Notes under the pieces: generated by a model
Seen by the model: only the letters and a program-made list of their open reading frames with translations
Database searches by the model: none
Told to the model about the DNA's origin: nothing
Assembly: GCA_017454005.1 (NCBI GenBank)
Contig: JAFTDU010000096.1
Span: forward strand, 1 to 48,908
Source of the DNA: Desulfovibrionaceae bacterium
GTDB lineage: Bacteria; Desulfobacterota; Desulfovibrionia; Desulfovibrionales; Desulfovibrionaceae
Length of the DNA: 48,908 nucleotides
Reading direction: 5' to 3'
Shown: positions 12,444 to 22,361 of the stretch, one piece after another
Layout of the letters: each line of letters begins with the position of its first letter
Position numbering within the stretch: position 1 is the first letter of the stretch
Program-made: the position numbers and the translations under genes

Positions 12444-13589
12444 ATGTCAAATACTCGCCTCATTTCGCTTGCCTTATTCGTTGTAGCTCTGGCAGGAAGT
12501 TTGATGTTAGCTGGTTTTGTGCCCCACTATGGAGGTTTTGAGGTTCGCCGTAGCGCCACAAATAAAGTCCTAAACTTGCACGCTGAAGATTATCCTGTGC
12601 CTATTGCATGTATGGGAGATGAGGAACATGTGTGGTCTATTAGGCGTAAAGTAGATCTGAAGCCACAAAACCTTGCAAGTACAAGCTTCAAGAATCCTGG
12701 TCCTGTGCAATTTACATCTTATGGTCCTACATTAAATCTTGTGAGCGATGAGACGAGATTTGCACAGCAAGCCTTTGTGTCTTTATTGCCCCTAGATGAC
12801 GTTTTCAAGCCGGAACTTCTTGGGGTGCAGCAGGCCCAATATCAAGTGGATCCCATTCGCTTTAGAAGATCTACCAGTTTGCAGGCAGGCTACACGCCTT
12901 TTTCCTTGCGTAGAAGTTTGACTCTGCCTGTGCAAATACAAGAGCGCGGTAAAAGTAAGAGTAAGGTTAAGAGTAAGAGCCAAGTTGCATCCTTGCCTAA
13001 GCCACAAGCTACATCAACCTATGTTGTGAGATCACCTAAAATTGCTACAACTACTGAAAGTCGCTCGCAAATTTATCAAGGCCTCATCGATATCTATGCC
13101 AAGCGCTACGATCTGGAACCCACCCTTGTCAATGCCATTATCCAAAGTGAAAGTGATTTTAAAACAGGTGTGGTCAGTCCCATGCATGCTGTAGGCTTAA
13201 TGCAAGTCTTACCGTCTACAGCCTCTGATGAGGTACATCGCTATCTTTATGGCAAGAAAACTAATATCCCTAAAGATAAGTTACACGATCCTGCCATCAA
13301 TATTCGCTATGGCACTGCCTATTTACATCTTTTAAAACAAAATTATTTTGCTGGGATTCGCGATCGCCAAGCTCGTGAGTATTGTACAGTAGCAGCTTAT
13401 AACATGGGGCCGCACCGCGTTGTACGTGCCTTTGGGGCTACACCTGAACAAGCTGCCCGCAAGATTAACAATATGAGTGCTGAAGAGGTCTATCAACACT
13501 TGCTTAATCGTTTACCAGCTAAAGAAACGCGCAAGTATGTTGCTAAGGTACGCAATTTAAAAGAACAATATGCTGAGAAGCAAAAGTAA
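12444..13589 (+). CDS. Lytic transglycosylase with SLT domain
   Basis: The protein of 381 residues has an N-terminal hydrophobic segment (about residues 5-25) that would act as signal peptide or anchor. A low-complexity linker follows, including a basic KSKSKVKSKS stretch near residue 170. The C-terminal SLT domain begins around residue 208, with the catalytic glutamate in IIQSESDF (E236), then GLMQVLPSTA, and AAYNMGPHRV near the end. This is the Slt/MltC-like fold that cleaves peptidoglycan glycan strands to 1,6-anhydro ends in the periplasm. The ribosome site AAGGAG is eight bases from the ATG. The N-terminal 200 residues are not recognised. Confidence 0.9.
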   Translation: MSNTRLISLALFVVALAGSLMLAGFVPHYGGFEVRRSATNKVLNLHAEDYPVPIACMGDEEHVWSIRRKVDLKPQNLASTSFKNPGPVQFTSYGPTLNLVSDETRFAQQAFVSLLPLDDVFKPELLGVQQAQYQVDPIRFRRSTSLQAGYTPFSLRRSLTLPVQIQERGKSKSKVKSKSQVASLPKPQATSTYVVRSPKIATTTESRSQIYQGLIDIYAKRYDLEPTLVNAIIQSESDFKTGVVSPMHAVGLMQVLPSTASDEVHRYLYGKKTNIPKDKLHDPAINIRYGTAYLHLLKQNYFAGIRDRQAREYCTVAAYNMGPHRVVRAFGATPEQAARKINNMSAEEVYQHLLNRLPAKETRKYVAKVRNLKEQYAEKQK

Positions 13590-14056
13590 GCTTGCAAAGA
13601 GTGTGTGCCCTAGTATGCATTGCCATATTGCAGGGGCTCTTATAGAATAAAGTTTAAGCGTAGTTCTAGAGATTAAGTGTGGCTTTAAAATGTTCTTTAG
13701 GTTTATCTACAAAGATTACAATTGAACGATATATGTATTATGTTTAGCTTCAATGTTTGAACGTCGTTGTGCCATAGACCAAGTTGTCTTTACCCTTTTT
13801 CGGGTAAGCCATTCAAAAATATCGTCGAAATGTAATAACGTTTTGTAGACACTCATATTACGACGTACAAAGAGTGCAAAATTTTAGTATTGCTTGCACT
13901 CACAACATCCATTTACAAAAGAAGACGCTTTTCTAGCGATATTTTCATAATGCCATAATATTACGCAGCATATTGTTTAAGGTCGAAGTAGTTTTGGGAT
14001 CTAATATACAAGACTGCAGCCCTGAAGCAGATGTTTAATTTGGTTAAGGAGAACCT
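13590..14056. other. Intergenic region with one inverted-repeat element
   Basis: The 467 bases hold repeat copy B (13736-13838, separate entry). After it lies a weaker inverted pairing around 13880-13905 (AGTGCAA...TTGCACT). The promoter of the OmpH-like gene must lie near its end. No ORF is seen. Confidence 0.6.
13736..13838 (+). repeat. Inverted-repeat element, copy B
   Basis: About 103 bp, beginning TATTATG and ending GTAATAA. The two ends are imperfect inverted repeats of about 28 bases (roughly three quarters matching). The middle holds a hairpin with stem CTTACCC/GGGTAAG around a T-run. The core blocks (ATGTTTGAAC, GTTGTG, GTTGTC, AGCCATT, ATATCGTCGAAATG) recur in copies A, C, D and E. 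Confidence 0.8.
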
Positions 14057-14656
14057 ATGTCAAGAATTGTTGTATTGACGTTTTGCTTGCTTGTATCCTG
14101 TTTGTGTCTTGGGTGTGAGCAGAGCGCAAGCGGCCCAAGTCAAAAAATAGGTGTAGTCAATATTAATCGCATTTTAGTTGATAGTGAACCTGGTCGCGCT
14201 GCAGCGAAATATATGGAGAATTTACAGGATTCATTGCGTGAGCAAGCCAATGCGCTGCAACAAAAGATGCTCAAGGCCGAACAAGAAAGCAAAGAGAATG
14301 ATCCTAAAAAAGAAGCTGTGCAGAAAGAAGTGCAAGTTGCTTATATGCAATTGCAAACGAAATTACAATCTGAACAACAAAATATTAATAGTATCTTAAA
14401 TGACCTTGTGCATCGGGTAGTGGAAAAATATCGTAAAGAAAATGGGTTTTCAATTATCATTTTTTCTGATGTAGCTCTTTCTTTTGAAGATAAGGTGGAT
14501 GTTACAAGTGGCATTACAGCTGCTATGAATAAAGAAAAGGTCGAGTTCAAACCTCTGCCAGAACCAGAAGCTGCAAAGCCTGAAGGAGAGAAGACAGAGA
14601 GTCCTGCCAAAGCTCCTGAAGCCAAAGATCAAAAGCCTGCACCAAATACAAAATAA
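14057..14656 (+). CDS. OmpH/Skp-family periplasmic chaperone-like lipoprotein
   Basis: The protein of 199 residues has a signal peptide ending in a lipobox (CLCLGC), so it is probably a lipoprotein. The OmpH/Skp region follows: KIGVVNINRILVDSEPGRAA, then a long charged helix with heptad-like pattern (about residues 50-115), and a return strand near FSIIIFSDVAL. The tail is a Pro/Glu/Lys-rich linker. Skp-like proteins hold unfolded outer-membrane proteins in the periplasm. Lipid attachment differs from classical soluble Skp, so the exact role is open. A bidirectional terminator closes it against thiF. Confidence 0.82.
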   Translation: MSRIVVLTFCLLVSCLCLGCEQSASGPSQKIGVVNINRILVDSEPGRAAAKYMENLQDSLREQANALQQKMLKAEQESKENDPKKEAVQKEVQVAYMQLQTKLQSEQQNINSILNDLVHRVVEKYRKENGFSIIIFSDVALSFEDKVDVTSGITAAMNKEKVEFKPLPEPEAAKPEGEKTESPAKAPEAKDQKPAPNTK

Positions 14657-14669
14657 GCCAAATTTAATA

Positions 14670-14706
14670 AAAAAGTCTTCACAAAGTAATTTGTGAAGAC
14701 TTTTTT
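14670..14706. terminator. Bidirectional terminator between the OmpH-like gene and thiF
   Basis: The stem GTCTTCACAAA/TTTGTGAAGAC around a GTAA loop has a run of A before and a run of T after it, so it can end transcription from both converging genes. Confidence 0.92.
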
Positions 14707-14782
14707 ATTAAAAGTGCATGAAATTGCAAAGATGCTTAAAAAAGACTGTTAATACATCTTAAGTATATCATTCTAACAGATT

Positions 14783-15388
14783 TTACGTATTTTTTAAAAT
14801 TTGGTTCAAGAGAATATCGCACATCATGCTCGCAGCCCAAGTAACTTTTGGTGCCCACATAATTTGCCTGGCTGAATCTTCTACAAAAGTGCCAACAACA
14901 ACTAAATTATTAAAGGATTTAGTTTGAAGTGGAGGTGGTCCAAAGCCTCCAACGCCTGAGGCTGCAACCACAAAAGCCTTAGCAAGGAGAGCATTTTCTA
15001 CTAAGAGGGCTTTAGCTTGGGGAGCATCAAAGGCTTCAAGCCAATAGGGCGCTTTTTGCACTATTGCTTGGCAATTTTCTTCGGTGAGTCTTGTGTTAAG
15101 AAGCGTTAGATTAAGCTTAGGATTTAGGCTCATTAGGCGCTGACTTAAAGCTTGTGTCTTAGGTAGACCTACATCATAAGGCATGTATTGTTGGCGATTT
15201 AAATTGCTTGCCTCAACTTTGTCATAATCTATAAGCACAAAATTGCGCACACCTGACCTTGCTAAAAGCATGGCACAATTGGAGCCAAGACCGCCTAAGC
15301 CTGCAATGCCAATACGTACATTTTGGAGTTTTTTAAGGTCACTTTCTGCAATAATCTTCTGTAACCCTTCTTCAAGGATATTTGACAT
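14783..15388 (-). CDS. thiF: ThiS adenylyltransferase ThiF
   Basis: ThiF adenylates the C-terminal glycine of the sulfur carrier ThiS with ATP, preparing it for thiocarboxylate formation in thiazole synthesis. The protein of 201 residues shows the E1-like nucleotide site GIAGLGGLGSN, the VLIDYDKVEASNLNRQQY segment with the conserved Arg, and LPKTQAL. It is shorter than the ~250-residue MoeB/ThiF of E. coli and lacks the paired CxxC zinc sites, as in short anaerobe ThiF proteins. It lies five bases after thiH and is the last gene of the thiS-G-H-F order. Confidence 0.9.
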   Translation of the reverse strand: MSNILEEGLQKIIAESDLKKLQNVRIGIAGLGGLGSNCAMLLARSGVRNFVLIDYDKVEASNLNRQQYMPYDVGLPKTQALSQRLMSLNPKLNLTLLNTRLTEENCQAIVQKAPYWLEAFDAPQAKALLVENALLAKAFVVAASGVGGFGPPPLQTKSFNNLVVVGTFVEDSARQIMWAPKVTWAASMMCDILLNQILKNT

Positions 15389-15393
15389 AAGAT

Positions 15394-16539
15394 TTAACTG
15401 GCACAGGCTGTGGCCACAGAACTTAGACTAGGATCTTCCCAATCTTTTAATACTGCTTGGTAGCCAATCGTTTTTAGGGCTGCGCACATTTCAGGCAAAG
15501 AACGGTGATCTGTAATTTCAAATTGGCCAGGATTATTGTTGTTGGGGGTCGCACGGCCTCCAACTGCCGTAGACACACCAGCTGAGACGCGCGTAACTCC
15601 TAAAGGCACTAGATGATCCCGCATTCTGGGACTCTCACGCGTTGAACAGGTGATACTAGCTCTTGGCAAAAAACATCTTAGTGCTGTCACATATTGCACA
15701 AAGTGTCGATCATCTACAGCATGTTCGACATTAAAACTCCCTTCATGGGGGCAAATTCTTGGGATAGAGAGACCAATATCTACACCAGGGTAGGTTTGTT
15801 CTAACCAATAGGCATGCAGACCTGTAGCAAAAGCATCCTCTGGGAATGCAGTGAGACCAAGTAGGGCGCCAACCCCTACACAGCGCATACCTGCAGCACA
15901 AGCTCTACTTGGAGCATTTAAGCGCCAAGTGTAGTCGTGTTTGGGACCCACCGGATGCAGCCAACTATAGAGAGTGGGTTCATAGGTTTCTTGGAACATG
16001 GTCATGCTATCTACACCAGTTTGGATTAAGAGAGCATAGTCTTCTTCACTTAAGGCATAGATCTCAATACCCACAGAGGCAAATAAACTCTTAATTTCGC
16101 GCACAACGTCTGCTACATATTTAGGCGAAGCAATTTTAGGCGCATCCCCTGTTAAGAGTAAGATATTGCGATGACCTTGATCATGTAAAAATTTAGCCTC
16201 TTGAAAAGCTTGATCCACTGACAGATGGGTGCGTTTTTGGCGATTTTTCGCATTAAAGCCACAGTAGCGACACTGATTAGTACAGATATCTGAAATATAG
16301 AGGGGTGTAAAAATATTCACGGCCCTGCCAAAGTAGCGAATGGTTAGTTCATGGGCTCTTTGGGCTAGATCTTCAAGCATCTCTAAGGCACAGGGAGAGA
16401 GGAGGCGCAAAAAATCTATAGGTTCTAAATTTTCTCGAGCTAAGGCGCGAGCTACTTGCGCTTTGGTCGTTGACGCAATAACTTCTTTTCTCCGTTCAAT
16501 AGGCCAGGTATTTAAAACTTGGGCAAACTCATGCTGCAT
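15394..16539 (-). CDS. thiH: 2-iminoacetate synthase ThiH (radical SAM tyrosine lyase)
   Basis: ThiH cleaves tyrosine to 2-iminoacetate (dehydroglycine) and p-cresol using S-adenosylmethionine, giving the glycine-like part of the thiazole ring without oxygen. The 381-residue protein carries the radical-SAM triad C86, C90, C93 (ICTNQCRYCGF) that binds the 4Fe-4S cluster. The later GVGALLGL and SAGVSTAVGG stretches are typical of ThiH. The start at 16539 has AAGGA seven bases upstream. It sits 125 bases after thiG and five bases before thiF. Confidence 0.95.
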   Translation of the reverse strand: MQHEFAQVLNTWPIERRKEVIASTTKAQVARALARENLEPIDFLRLLSPCALEMLEDLAQRAHELTIRYFGRAVNIFTPLYISDICTNQCRYCGFNAKNRQKRTHLSVDQAFQEAKFLHDQGHRNILLLTGDAPKIASPKYVADVVREIKSLFASVGIEIYALSEEDYALLIQTGVDSMTMFQETYEPTLYSWLHPVGPKHDYTWRLNAPSRACAAGMRCVGVGALLGLTAFPEDAFATGLHAYWLEQTYPGVDIGLSIPRICPHEGSFNVEHAVDDRHFVQYVTALRCFLPRASITCSTRESPRMRDHLVPLGVTRVSAGVSTAVGGRATPNNNNPGQFEITDHRSLPEMCAALKTIGYQAVLKDWEDPSLSSVATACAS

Positions 16540-16664
16540 ATAAATCCTTGCAGATACACTTTTATTTTCTCTCGGTATAGCTCTACATAAGCCATTTTAA
16601 AGAATCTACAAGAGAGAAAAGTGTTATCTTAATTTCTAAGCATCTTGCTTATACATGATCTACA

Positions 16665-17429
16665 TTAATTTAAGAAGCCTGTGAGCGGCGAAGAGGCTTT
16701 AGCTAAACCTGTGCTTACTCCCCCACCCCCAGCTAGATAGGCCGCACGTCCTGCTTGGATAGCTTCTGCAAAGGCCTGCGCCATTAAGACAGGATCATCA
16801 GCAGAAGAGATGCCTGTATTGACAAGACAGGCACTAGCTCCCATTTCCATGGCCTCACAGGCTTGAGAAGGCCGTCCTAGTCCTGCATCAACGATGATTG
16901 GGCAATCAAGTTCTTCGATTAAAATGCCAATCATTTCTTTGGTTTTGAGTCCTCTGTTGGAACCAATGGGTGCCGCCAGAGGCATGACACAGGCAGCACC
17001 CGCATCAAGACAGCTGCGGGCTACATAGAGATCAGGGTTGATATACGGTAAAACCGTAAAGCCTTCTTTGGCCAAAATTTCGGTAGCTTTGGCTGTGGCA
17101 TAACCATCAGGTAGTAAATGCCTGACATCACTTATAACTTCTATCTTAATCCAATTACCACAGCCTGCGGCCTGGGCAAGCCTAGCTAATCTACAGGCTT
17201 CCTCAGCCGTGCGTGCTCCAGAAGTATTTGGGAGTAAACGCATGCCGCTTGGAATATGATCCATGACACCTTCTTGGCCCATGCCAACACGGCGTAGAGC
17301 CACAGTAATAACTTCAGCTTGACTCGCTTTTACTACTTGCGGGATTAAAGAGTCAGAAGCGTATTTACCTGTGCCAATGAATAAACGACTGTTAAGTGTG
17401 ACACCACCAAGAACAAAAGTATCGTTCAC
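16665..17429 (-). CDS. thiG: Thiazole synthase ThiG
   Basis: ThiG condenses deoxyxylulose phosphate, 2-iminoacetate and ThiS thiocarboxylate into the thiazole of thiamine. The TIM-barrel protein shows [14 protein letters not shown] with the conserved basic patch, [49 protein letters not shown] and NTGIS, which together cover the family. The frame is open back to 17462, but the GTG at 17429 has GAGG nine bases upstream and begins just before the conserved domain, giving 254 residues; I prefer it. The usual close neighbour thiS is 534 bases upstream, separated by a repeat element. Confidence 0.95.
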   Translation of the reverse strand: MNDTFVLGGVTLNSRLFIGTGKYASDSLIPQVVKASQAEVITVALRRVGMGQEGVMDHIPSGMRLLPNTSGARTAEEACRLARLAQAAGCGNWIKIEVISDVRHLLPDGYATAKATEILAKEGFTVLPYINPDLYVARSCLDAGAACVMPLAAPIGSNRGLKTKEMIGILIEELDCPIIVDAGLGRPSQACEAMEMGASACLVNTGISSADDPVLMAQAFAEAIQAGRAAYLAGGGGVSTGLAKASSPLTGFLN

Positions 17430-17963
17430 GGCGTTAAACCTCAAAATATAATAAATAAACAAGTGTTAAAAATGGTCTTTATGTACGTATCAATTTTATA
17501 AGCAGAAGCTTTATTTTCTTGCAGTATAAAAGTTGTTTGAATAAACGTATATCTTTTAGATTTAGGTTGCGAGACTTTAAAAATTACATTTGACGATCTT
17601 TTTGACTAGCTTATACTACTAAGAGTGAGACTAGCTATGCTTTGGCAACATGTTGGTACAACTTAATAAACTATTATGTTCCCTTAAAACACGATAATCT
17701 CTTATCTTTTTTTAAACAATTTTTTGAATATAATATAATATATACTCTAAAATCTTAATGCTACAATATTATTTATAAATAAAACGTATCACTATTACAG
17801 CTATACTTATTCAATATAATTTGACCAACATATTGCATTGCACATATATGTTTGAATGGCTGACCCTGATAAGGACAACCTGGACTATGGCACAACAGCG
17901 TTCAAACATTTTGTCACCACATAATAAGTCTTTCAATACACATATTAATTGTATATATCTAGC
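17430..17963. other. Gap between thiS and thiG with one inverted-repeat element
   Basis: Apart from repeat copy A (17831-17927) this is AT-rich DNA without an ORF. I looked on the minus strand for a thiamine-pyrophosphate riboswitch ahead of thiG and did not find the conserved thi-box blocks. Confidence 0.55.
17831..17927 (-). repeat. Inverted-repeat element, copy A
   Basis: About 97 bp, in reverse orientation relative to copy B. Read on the minus strand it starts TTATTATG, holds ATGTTTGAACGCTGTTGTGCC and GGTCAGCCATTCAAA, and ends near GCAATA. The central hairpin is shorter than in B (CCT-GATA-AGG), a deletion of the T-run loop. It lies between thiS and thiG. Confidence 0.78.
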
Positions 17964-18161
17964 TTAGCCGCCACCTACAAATTGGACTAATTCTAATTTA
18001 TCTGCAGGTTGTAACATTCTCGTTTGATATTGATCACGTGGAATGATTTCACCATTGCATTCTGTAACAATTTTTTTGGGATCTAAGGAAAGTTCTTGCA
18101 AGAGGTCTGCCACAGTCTTGGCTGCAACCTCTTTCATTTCACCATTAATAACAAGCTGCAT
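17964..18161 (-). CDS. thiS: Sulfur carrier protein ThiS
   Basis: A ubiquitin-fold protein of 65 residues ending in the required Gly-Gly (FVGGG), on which ThiF builds an adenylate and then a thiocarboxylate for the thiazole sulfur. Length and the pattern IVTECNGEIIPRDQY fit ThiS. AAAGGA precedes the ATG at 18161. It is the first gene of the thi set on this strand. Confidence 0.94.
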   Translation of the reverse strand: MQLVINGEMKEVAAKTVADLLQELSLDPKKIVTECNGEIIPRDQYQTRMLQPADKLELVQFVGGG

Positions 18162-18245
18162 AAGAATCCTTTATGATTAACTCATATTATTTGAAACTCA
18201 TTGCTCTAGATTTATAAGATATAGCATGGCGCTTAAATACTTGGC

Positions 18246-19793
18246 CTAATTGTTTTTGCACCAGGGTAGAAACCTATGCAACAGTTCCCGCAATTCTTGG
18301 CGCTTAAAGCCTAAAAGTTGCGGAAAGATAAAGCATGCAATTACTACGAACAAGGTATAGCTGACTCCACTTAGAAAAAAGCGGGTGACACTTGTGGCGC
18401 TGCCAAGCTCAAGATAGATGGTCAATTCACGGCCAGCAAAGGCCAAAAGCAGTAAAAAACCTAAGCTTAGAATTTGATGCCTGAGATTATGCAAAAAGTT
18501 TAGGGGAATAAATCTGGAGGCTATGAAGAGATAAACATTGACCGTAATAAACTGCACGCAAACAGTTTTGATGGCAAGCCCTGTGGCACCTAAGCCGAAA
18601 CCAAGGCAGTTGGTGGGAGCTATAAAGAGCCAAGTGAGTGCTAAGCCATAGATACATTCAATGATTGCTATGTTGCGCAAAATATGGGTTTTGCCAGAGG
18701 CATGGAATACTGAGCCTGCCAGCTGACCATAGGCTTGATGCAGCGGGTAGAGAGCCATAATCTGCACAGGAAGTAGCGCTTGTTGAAATTGATCGCCGCC
18801 AAAGAGATTGACTAAAGCCTGGCCTTCGCTCAAGGTAAAACAAGAAAAATAGGCGGCAACTACATAGAGCAAGGGCGCAAACCGCGTAATTAAGTGCCCC
18901 ATGGCCTTAGTATCTTTTTGGCCCCAAGCAATAGATAGTTCGCGCATAACTAATGGCGTCATGGCACTGACAAATAGAAAGCAGGCCATGCTCACTTTTT
19001 GGGAGAGCGCAAAAAAGCCCTGTTCAGCACTTCCATTAAACCACTGCAAAAGCCAACGTTCGAAGGTTAGCATCAAAAAGGAAATGAGTGCTTGAATTAA
19101 GAGCGGGTGGCTGTAGTTAAAAAATTCCCGACGGTAGGCGTGAATTTTTTCTGTTGCAAGCTGTAAATGCATGGGTACATTACGCTCTCTACAGCTCTTG
19201 ATGGTCACCCAGAAAAAGGCGCCTGCTGTTGCTGCAAGCATCAGATATTGCTGCCCAAAGAGTGACCAAATATTCAGTTCTTCGGCCAAAAAGAGCATCA
19301 CTAAGATGGCTAAAGCCAAGAGTGAGATTAAAGTTCGAATAATTTCTGAGCTAATTGTGAGACCTAAAGCGTCATTCATGGATCTTAAGACGCGTCCCCA
19401 CCATGTTAAAAAAGCCCAAAGGGCTGCCAAAGGGGCTAACCATAAGGGCATTGATGGCATAAATAAGGCGCCTACAGGCTCATAGAGAAGCAATAAGGCA
19501 ACTAGAGCCGCTAGGGCGAAAATAAAGAGGGTTAAACGCAAGTAAAAGCTAATGAGGGCAGTTTCTTCTTGGCGACGTGAGAGGGCATTATAAAAACACG
19601 TCGATGTGACCATATCAAGAAAACCAAATAATTGTTGAAAGAGATTTGTCGCAAAACTATAATTGCCATACATTGCAGGCCCAAGAGCACGGGGCAAGAG
19701 GGCTTCCATAACCAGATAGACCGGCACAGAAGCTATATTGGCAAGCAGTTTAAAGACATAACGTTGGGCCAGAGGTGGCGTTGTTGTTTGCAT
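18246..19793 (-). CDS. Polysaccharide flippase (Wzx/MATE-like membrane protein)
   Basis: The protein has about a dozen to fourteen hydrophobic segments and the look of the oligosaccharide flippase superfamily: a basic N-terminus (LAQRYVFKLL), then LPRALGPAMYGNYSFA, which is typical of Wzx/RfbX-like exporters that turn lipid-linked glycans across the inner membrane. The substrate is not readable. The frame is open up to 19847 (533 residues); the internal ATG at 19793 (515 residues) gives the usual N-terminus, though neither start has a clear ribosome site. No glycosyltransferase or polymerase gene is adjacent, so it may act with surface-glycan genes elsewhere, possibly including the lone glycosyltransferase at 5.4 kb. 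Confidence 0.83.
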   Translation of the reverse strand: MQTTTPPLAQRYVFKLLANIASVPVYLVMEALLPRALGPAMYGNYSFATNLFQQLFGFLDMVTSTCFYNALSRRQEETALISFYLRLTLFIFALAALVALLLLYEPVGALFMPSMPLWLAPLAALWAFLTWWGRVLRSMNDALGLTISSEIIRTLISLLALAILVMLFLAEELNIWSLFGQQYLMLAATAGAFFWVTIKSCRERNVPMHLQLATEKIHAYRREFFNYSHPLLIQALISFLMLTFERWLLQWFNGSAEQGFFALSQKVSMACFLFVSAMTPLVMRELSIAWGQKDTKAMGHLITRFAPLLYVVAAYFSCFTLSEGQALVNLFGGDQFQQALLPVQIMALYPLHQAYGQLAGSVFHASGKTHILRNIAIIECIYGLALTWLFIAPTNCLGFGLGATGLAIKTVCVQFITVNVYLFIASRFIPLNFLHNLRHQILSLGFLLLLAFAGRELTIYLELGSATSVTRFFLSGVSYTLFVVIACFIFPQLLGFKRQELRELLHRFLPWCKNN

Positions 19794-19847
19794 ATTAAGG
19801 ACTACAGACGCTTCAAAATCAGCTTGATGTAAATGTATATAAAACAA

Positions 19848-20340
19848 AAGTATCTTGTAATGAATTTATTTACAAAAAATATGTGTGAGTATCTATACCG
19901 TATTTTATAATATGACAAAATTTTTACTACGGTACTTGATTTAGGTATCACTATTGAAATATCTCACAAAATCTACTCACATATATTATATATGAAATAT
20001 AATATTGTACTCTAAATTGAGATTATGTAGCACACAAAAACATTATTTATCGAGAAAATGCATAATAGAGCTTTAAGCTTGCTAGAAGATAAAAGAGATT
20101 TGAATTTTTTGAATAGAACCATGTACTCAATAGTAACTACAGCTTGTGAACGCATATGTGTAAGCTATATTTTTCTTCTTTGAGATAAGGATATGAAAAA
20201 TTAAATTCAAGAATATTTAAAGCTCTTTACAATTTTTTAAATCCTAGCTATACTGTGCGTCACAGAACATTATTAGGCCTAGGTTTATGGCTTAATGTAA
20301 GTGTGCTGTGGGAACATTTTTCAGCATGCGAGGTGTGTGG
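19848..20340. other. AT-rich divergent spacer before ilvD
   Basis: No ORF or repeat copy is seen. The last 115 bases contain a good sigma-70-type promoter for ilvD (separate entry). The flippase promoter should lie near 19850-19900 on the minus strand but is not clear. Confidence 0.5.
20226..20254 (+). promoter_or_regulatory. Probable sigma-70 promoter of ilvD
   Basis: TTTACA (20226-20231) and TATACT (20249-20254) are separated by 17 bases, each five of six to consensus. Transcription would start near 20261, about 80 bases before the chosen ATG. Confidence 0.6.
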
Positions 20341-22023
20341 ATGATTGATGAACGCAGTCAAAAAATGAAATGTGGGTTAGAAAAGGCGCCGCATCGTTCT
20401 TTACTCTATGCCTTAGGCTTAACTAAAGAAGAGATGGAGCGGCCTTTAGTTGGGGTTGTCAATGCCGCCAATGAGGTTGTGCCAGGGCATCTGCATTTAA
20501 ATACCCTAGCCCAAGCTGTGAAAGCTGGGGTGCGTATGGCAGGTGGTACACCTTTGGAATTTCCTGCCATTGCCGTCTGTGATGGCATTGCCATGAATCA
20601 TGAAGGCATGCGTTTTTCTCTGCCCTCGCGTGAATTTATCTGTGATTCAATTGAGATTATGGCAAGGGCTCATGCCTTTGACGCCTTGGTCTTTATTCCC
20701 AACTGCGATAAGTGTGTGCCAGGCATGCTGATGGCTATGGTGCGCTTAAATTTACCTTCAGTACTCATTTCAGGTGGCCCCATGTTGCCAGGCAATGTTG
20801 GGCCCCACAAAAAAGCCGATCTGATTTCAGTATTTGAAGCTGTAGGTGGCGTGCGTGCTGGCAAAATTACCGAAGCCGAACTTGACGAAATGACAGAACA
20901 TGCCTGTCCGGGGTGTGGAGCCTGTGCAGGAATGTTCACGGCCAATTCGATGAATTGCCTTGCAGAAACCATAGGTGTTGCTCTGCCTGGCAATGGTACT
21001 ATTCCTGCTGTTGATGCAGCCCGTGTGCGTTTAGCTAAACAAGCTGGCATGCGGGTCATGGATTTGCTGAAAAAAAATATCAGGCCCTTAGACATTGTAA
21101 CACGGGAATCTGTGGCAAATGCTGTGGCTGTGGATATGGCTCTTGGCTGCTCAACAAATACTGTGTTGCATTTGCCTGCAATTTCAGGTGAAGCAGGGCT
21201 TGATCTTGGCATGCCCATCTTTGATGAAATTAGTCGCAAGGCGCCAAATCTCTGTAAGCTCTCGCCTGCAGGCAAGTACTATATGGTAGATTTAAATAAT
21301 GCAGGTGGTATTCCTGCTGTCATGCAAGAACTGGCGCGTTTAGATCTCATCCATAAAGATTGTTTGACTGTTACAGGTAAAACTGTCGGTGAAAATTTAC
21401 GCGATTTACGGGCAGAGATTCGTGATCCTGAAGTGATTCATCCACTGGAGAAGGCTTATTCTAAAGAAGGTGGCATTGCCATTTTAAAAGGTAGCTTGGC
21501 CCCTGAAGGTGCAGTGGTTAAACAATCTGCTGTGGCCGCTGAGATGATGACACGGGATGTGCGAGCCAGAGTCTTTGAGTCTGAAGAAGATGCCATGCAC
21601 GCAATTTTAGATGGCAAGATTAAGCCAGGCGATGGGGTTGTGATTCGCTATGAAGGTCCTAAAGGTGGGCCTGGGATGCGGGAGATGCTCTCACCAACCG
21701 CTGCCATTACAGGCATGGGGTTAGGCAAAGATGTGGCCTTATTGACAGATGGCCGGTTTTCAGGTGGCACCAATGGAGCAGCCATTGGGCATATTTCACC
21801 TGAAGCTGCCGATGGGGGCATCATTGGCCTTGTGCAAGAGGGCGATATGATTCATATCGATATCCCCAATAGGAAACTCGATTTGCTAGTATCTGAAGAA
21901 GAGCTGCAAAAACGTAAGTCCGCTTTTGTAGCGCCAAGCAAACAATCGCAGTATTCTGTCTTACGCCGTTACGCTAAGCTTGTAAGTTCAGCTGCCAATG
22001 GTGGTAGATACAAAGATATTTAA
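20341..22023 (+). CDS. ilvD: Dihydroxy-acid dehydratase
   Basis: IlvD dehydrates dihydroxyisovalerate and dihydroxymethylvalerate to the keto acids for valine, leucine and isoleucine. The protein of 560 residues has [15 protein letters not shown] at its start, the cluster-binding cysteines in NCDKCVPGM (C122, C125) and [13 protein letters not shown] (C189-C195), then SANGxY-region equivalents [12 protein letters not shown] and [13 protein letters not shown] for the active site. The frame is open to 20308, but the ATG at 20341 has GAGG seven bases upstream and matches the usual N-terminus, so I chose it. It has its own promoter and terminator, so it is monocistronic; no other ilv gene is in the window. 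Confidence 0.96.
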   Translation: MIDERSQKMKCGLEKAPHRSLLYALGLTKEEMERPLVGVVNAANEVVPGHLHLNTLAQAVKAGVRMAGGTPLEFPAIAVCDGIAMNHEGMRFSLPSREFICDSIEIMARAHAFDALVFIPNCDKCVPGMLMAMVRLNLPSVLISGGPMLPGNVGPHKKADLISVFEAVGGVRAGKITEAELDEMTEHACPGCGACAGMFTANSMNCLAETIGVALPGNGTIPAVDAARVRLAKQAGMRVMDLLKKNIRPLDIVTRESVANAVAVDMALGCSTNTVLHLPAISGEAGLDLGMPIFDEISRKAPNLCKLSPAGKYYMVDLNNAGGIPAVMQELARLDLIHKDCLTVTGKTVGENLRDLRAEIRDPEVIHPLEKAYSKEGGIAILKGSLAPEGAVVKQSAVAAEMMTRDVRARVFESEEDAMHAILDGKIKPGDGVVIRYEGPKGGPGMREMLSPTAAITGMGLGKDVALLTDGRFSGGTNGAAIGHISPEAADGGIIGLVQEGDMIHIDIPNRKLDLLVSEEELQKRKSAFVAPSKQSQYSVLRRYAKLVSSAANGGRYKDI

Positions 22024-22047
22024 GAAGTTGTTTATTTGAGGATAGAT

Positions 22048-22093
22048 GAGCTTAATTCTGATCTGAGAAGAGCAGTAATTAAGCTCTTTTTTT
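22048..22093 (+). terminator. Rho-independent terminator of ilvD
   Basis: A 10-bp stem GAGCTTAATT/AATTAAGCTC with a 19-base loop is followed by seven T. It starts 25 bases after the ilvD stop. The remaining bases up to 22361 hold nothing I can identify. Confidence 0.85.
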
Positions 22094-22361
22094 ATTGATT
22101 AGTGTTTGCAAAGTATTGTGTGTAACTTGATATAAATTTCTTGCGTATTAAATCTATGTTGCAGGAGCTTTTTTAAGATATTAAAACCTACATTGCAATG
22201 ATCTTTTTACATTGCTAACCATAACAAACTAGAGAGACTGCCAGAATGTAGTGTCAATATTTAGACTAAATGTAATCTAAAAAGTACGTTTATCTCTTGT
22301 GACTTATGCAAAACGTAAAAGCAGTATTTAAGCGACATATTTATCTTATCTTGCACATGTA

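Noticed and set aside
16580-16620. Another copy of the inverted-repeat element (short match AAGCCATTTTAAA)
   Set aside because: Only about a dozen bases match; the ends and central hairpin are missing.
17430-18245. Thiamine-pyrophosphate riboswitch for the thi genes
   Set aside because: I looked on the minus strand ahead of thiS and thiG and did not find the conserved CUGAGA and ACCUGAU blocks in the right order; the CCTGAT in copy A is part of the repeat hairpin.
22250-22280. Partial repeat-element end (AATATTTAGACTAAATGTAAT)
   Set aside because: The similarity is limited to one end with gaps and no other block of the element follows.
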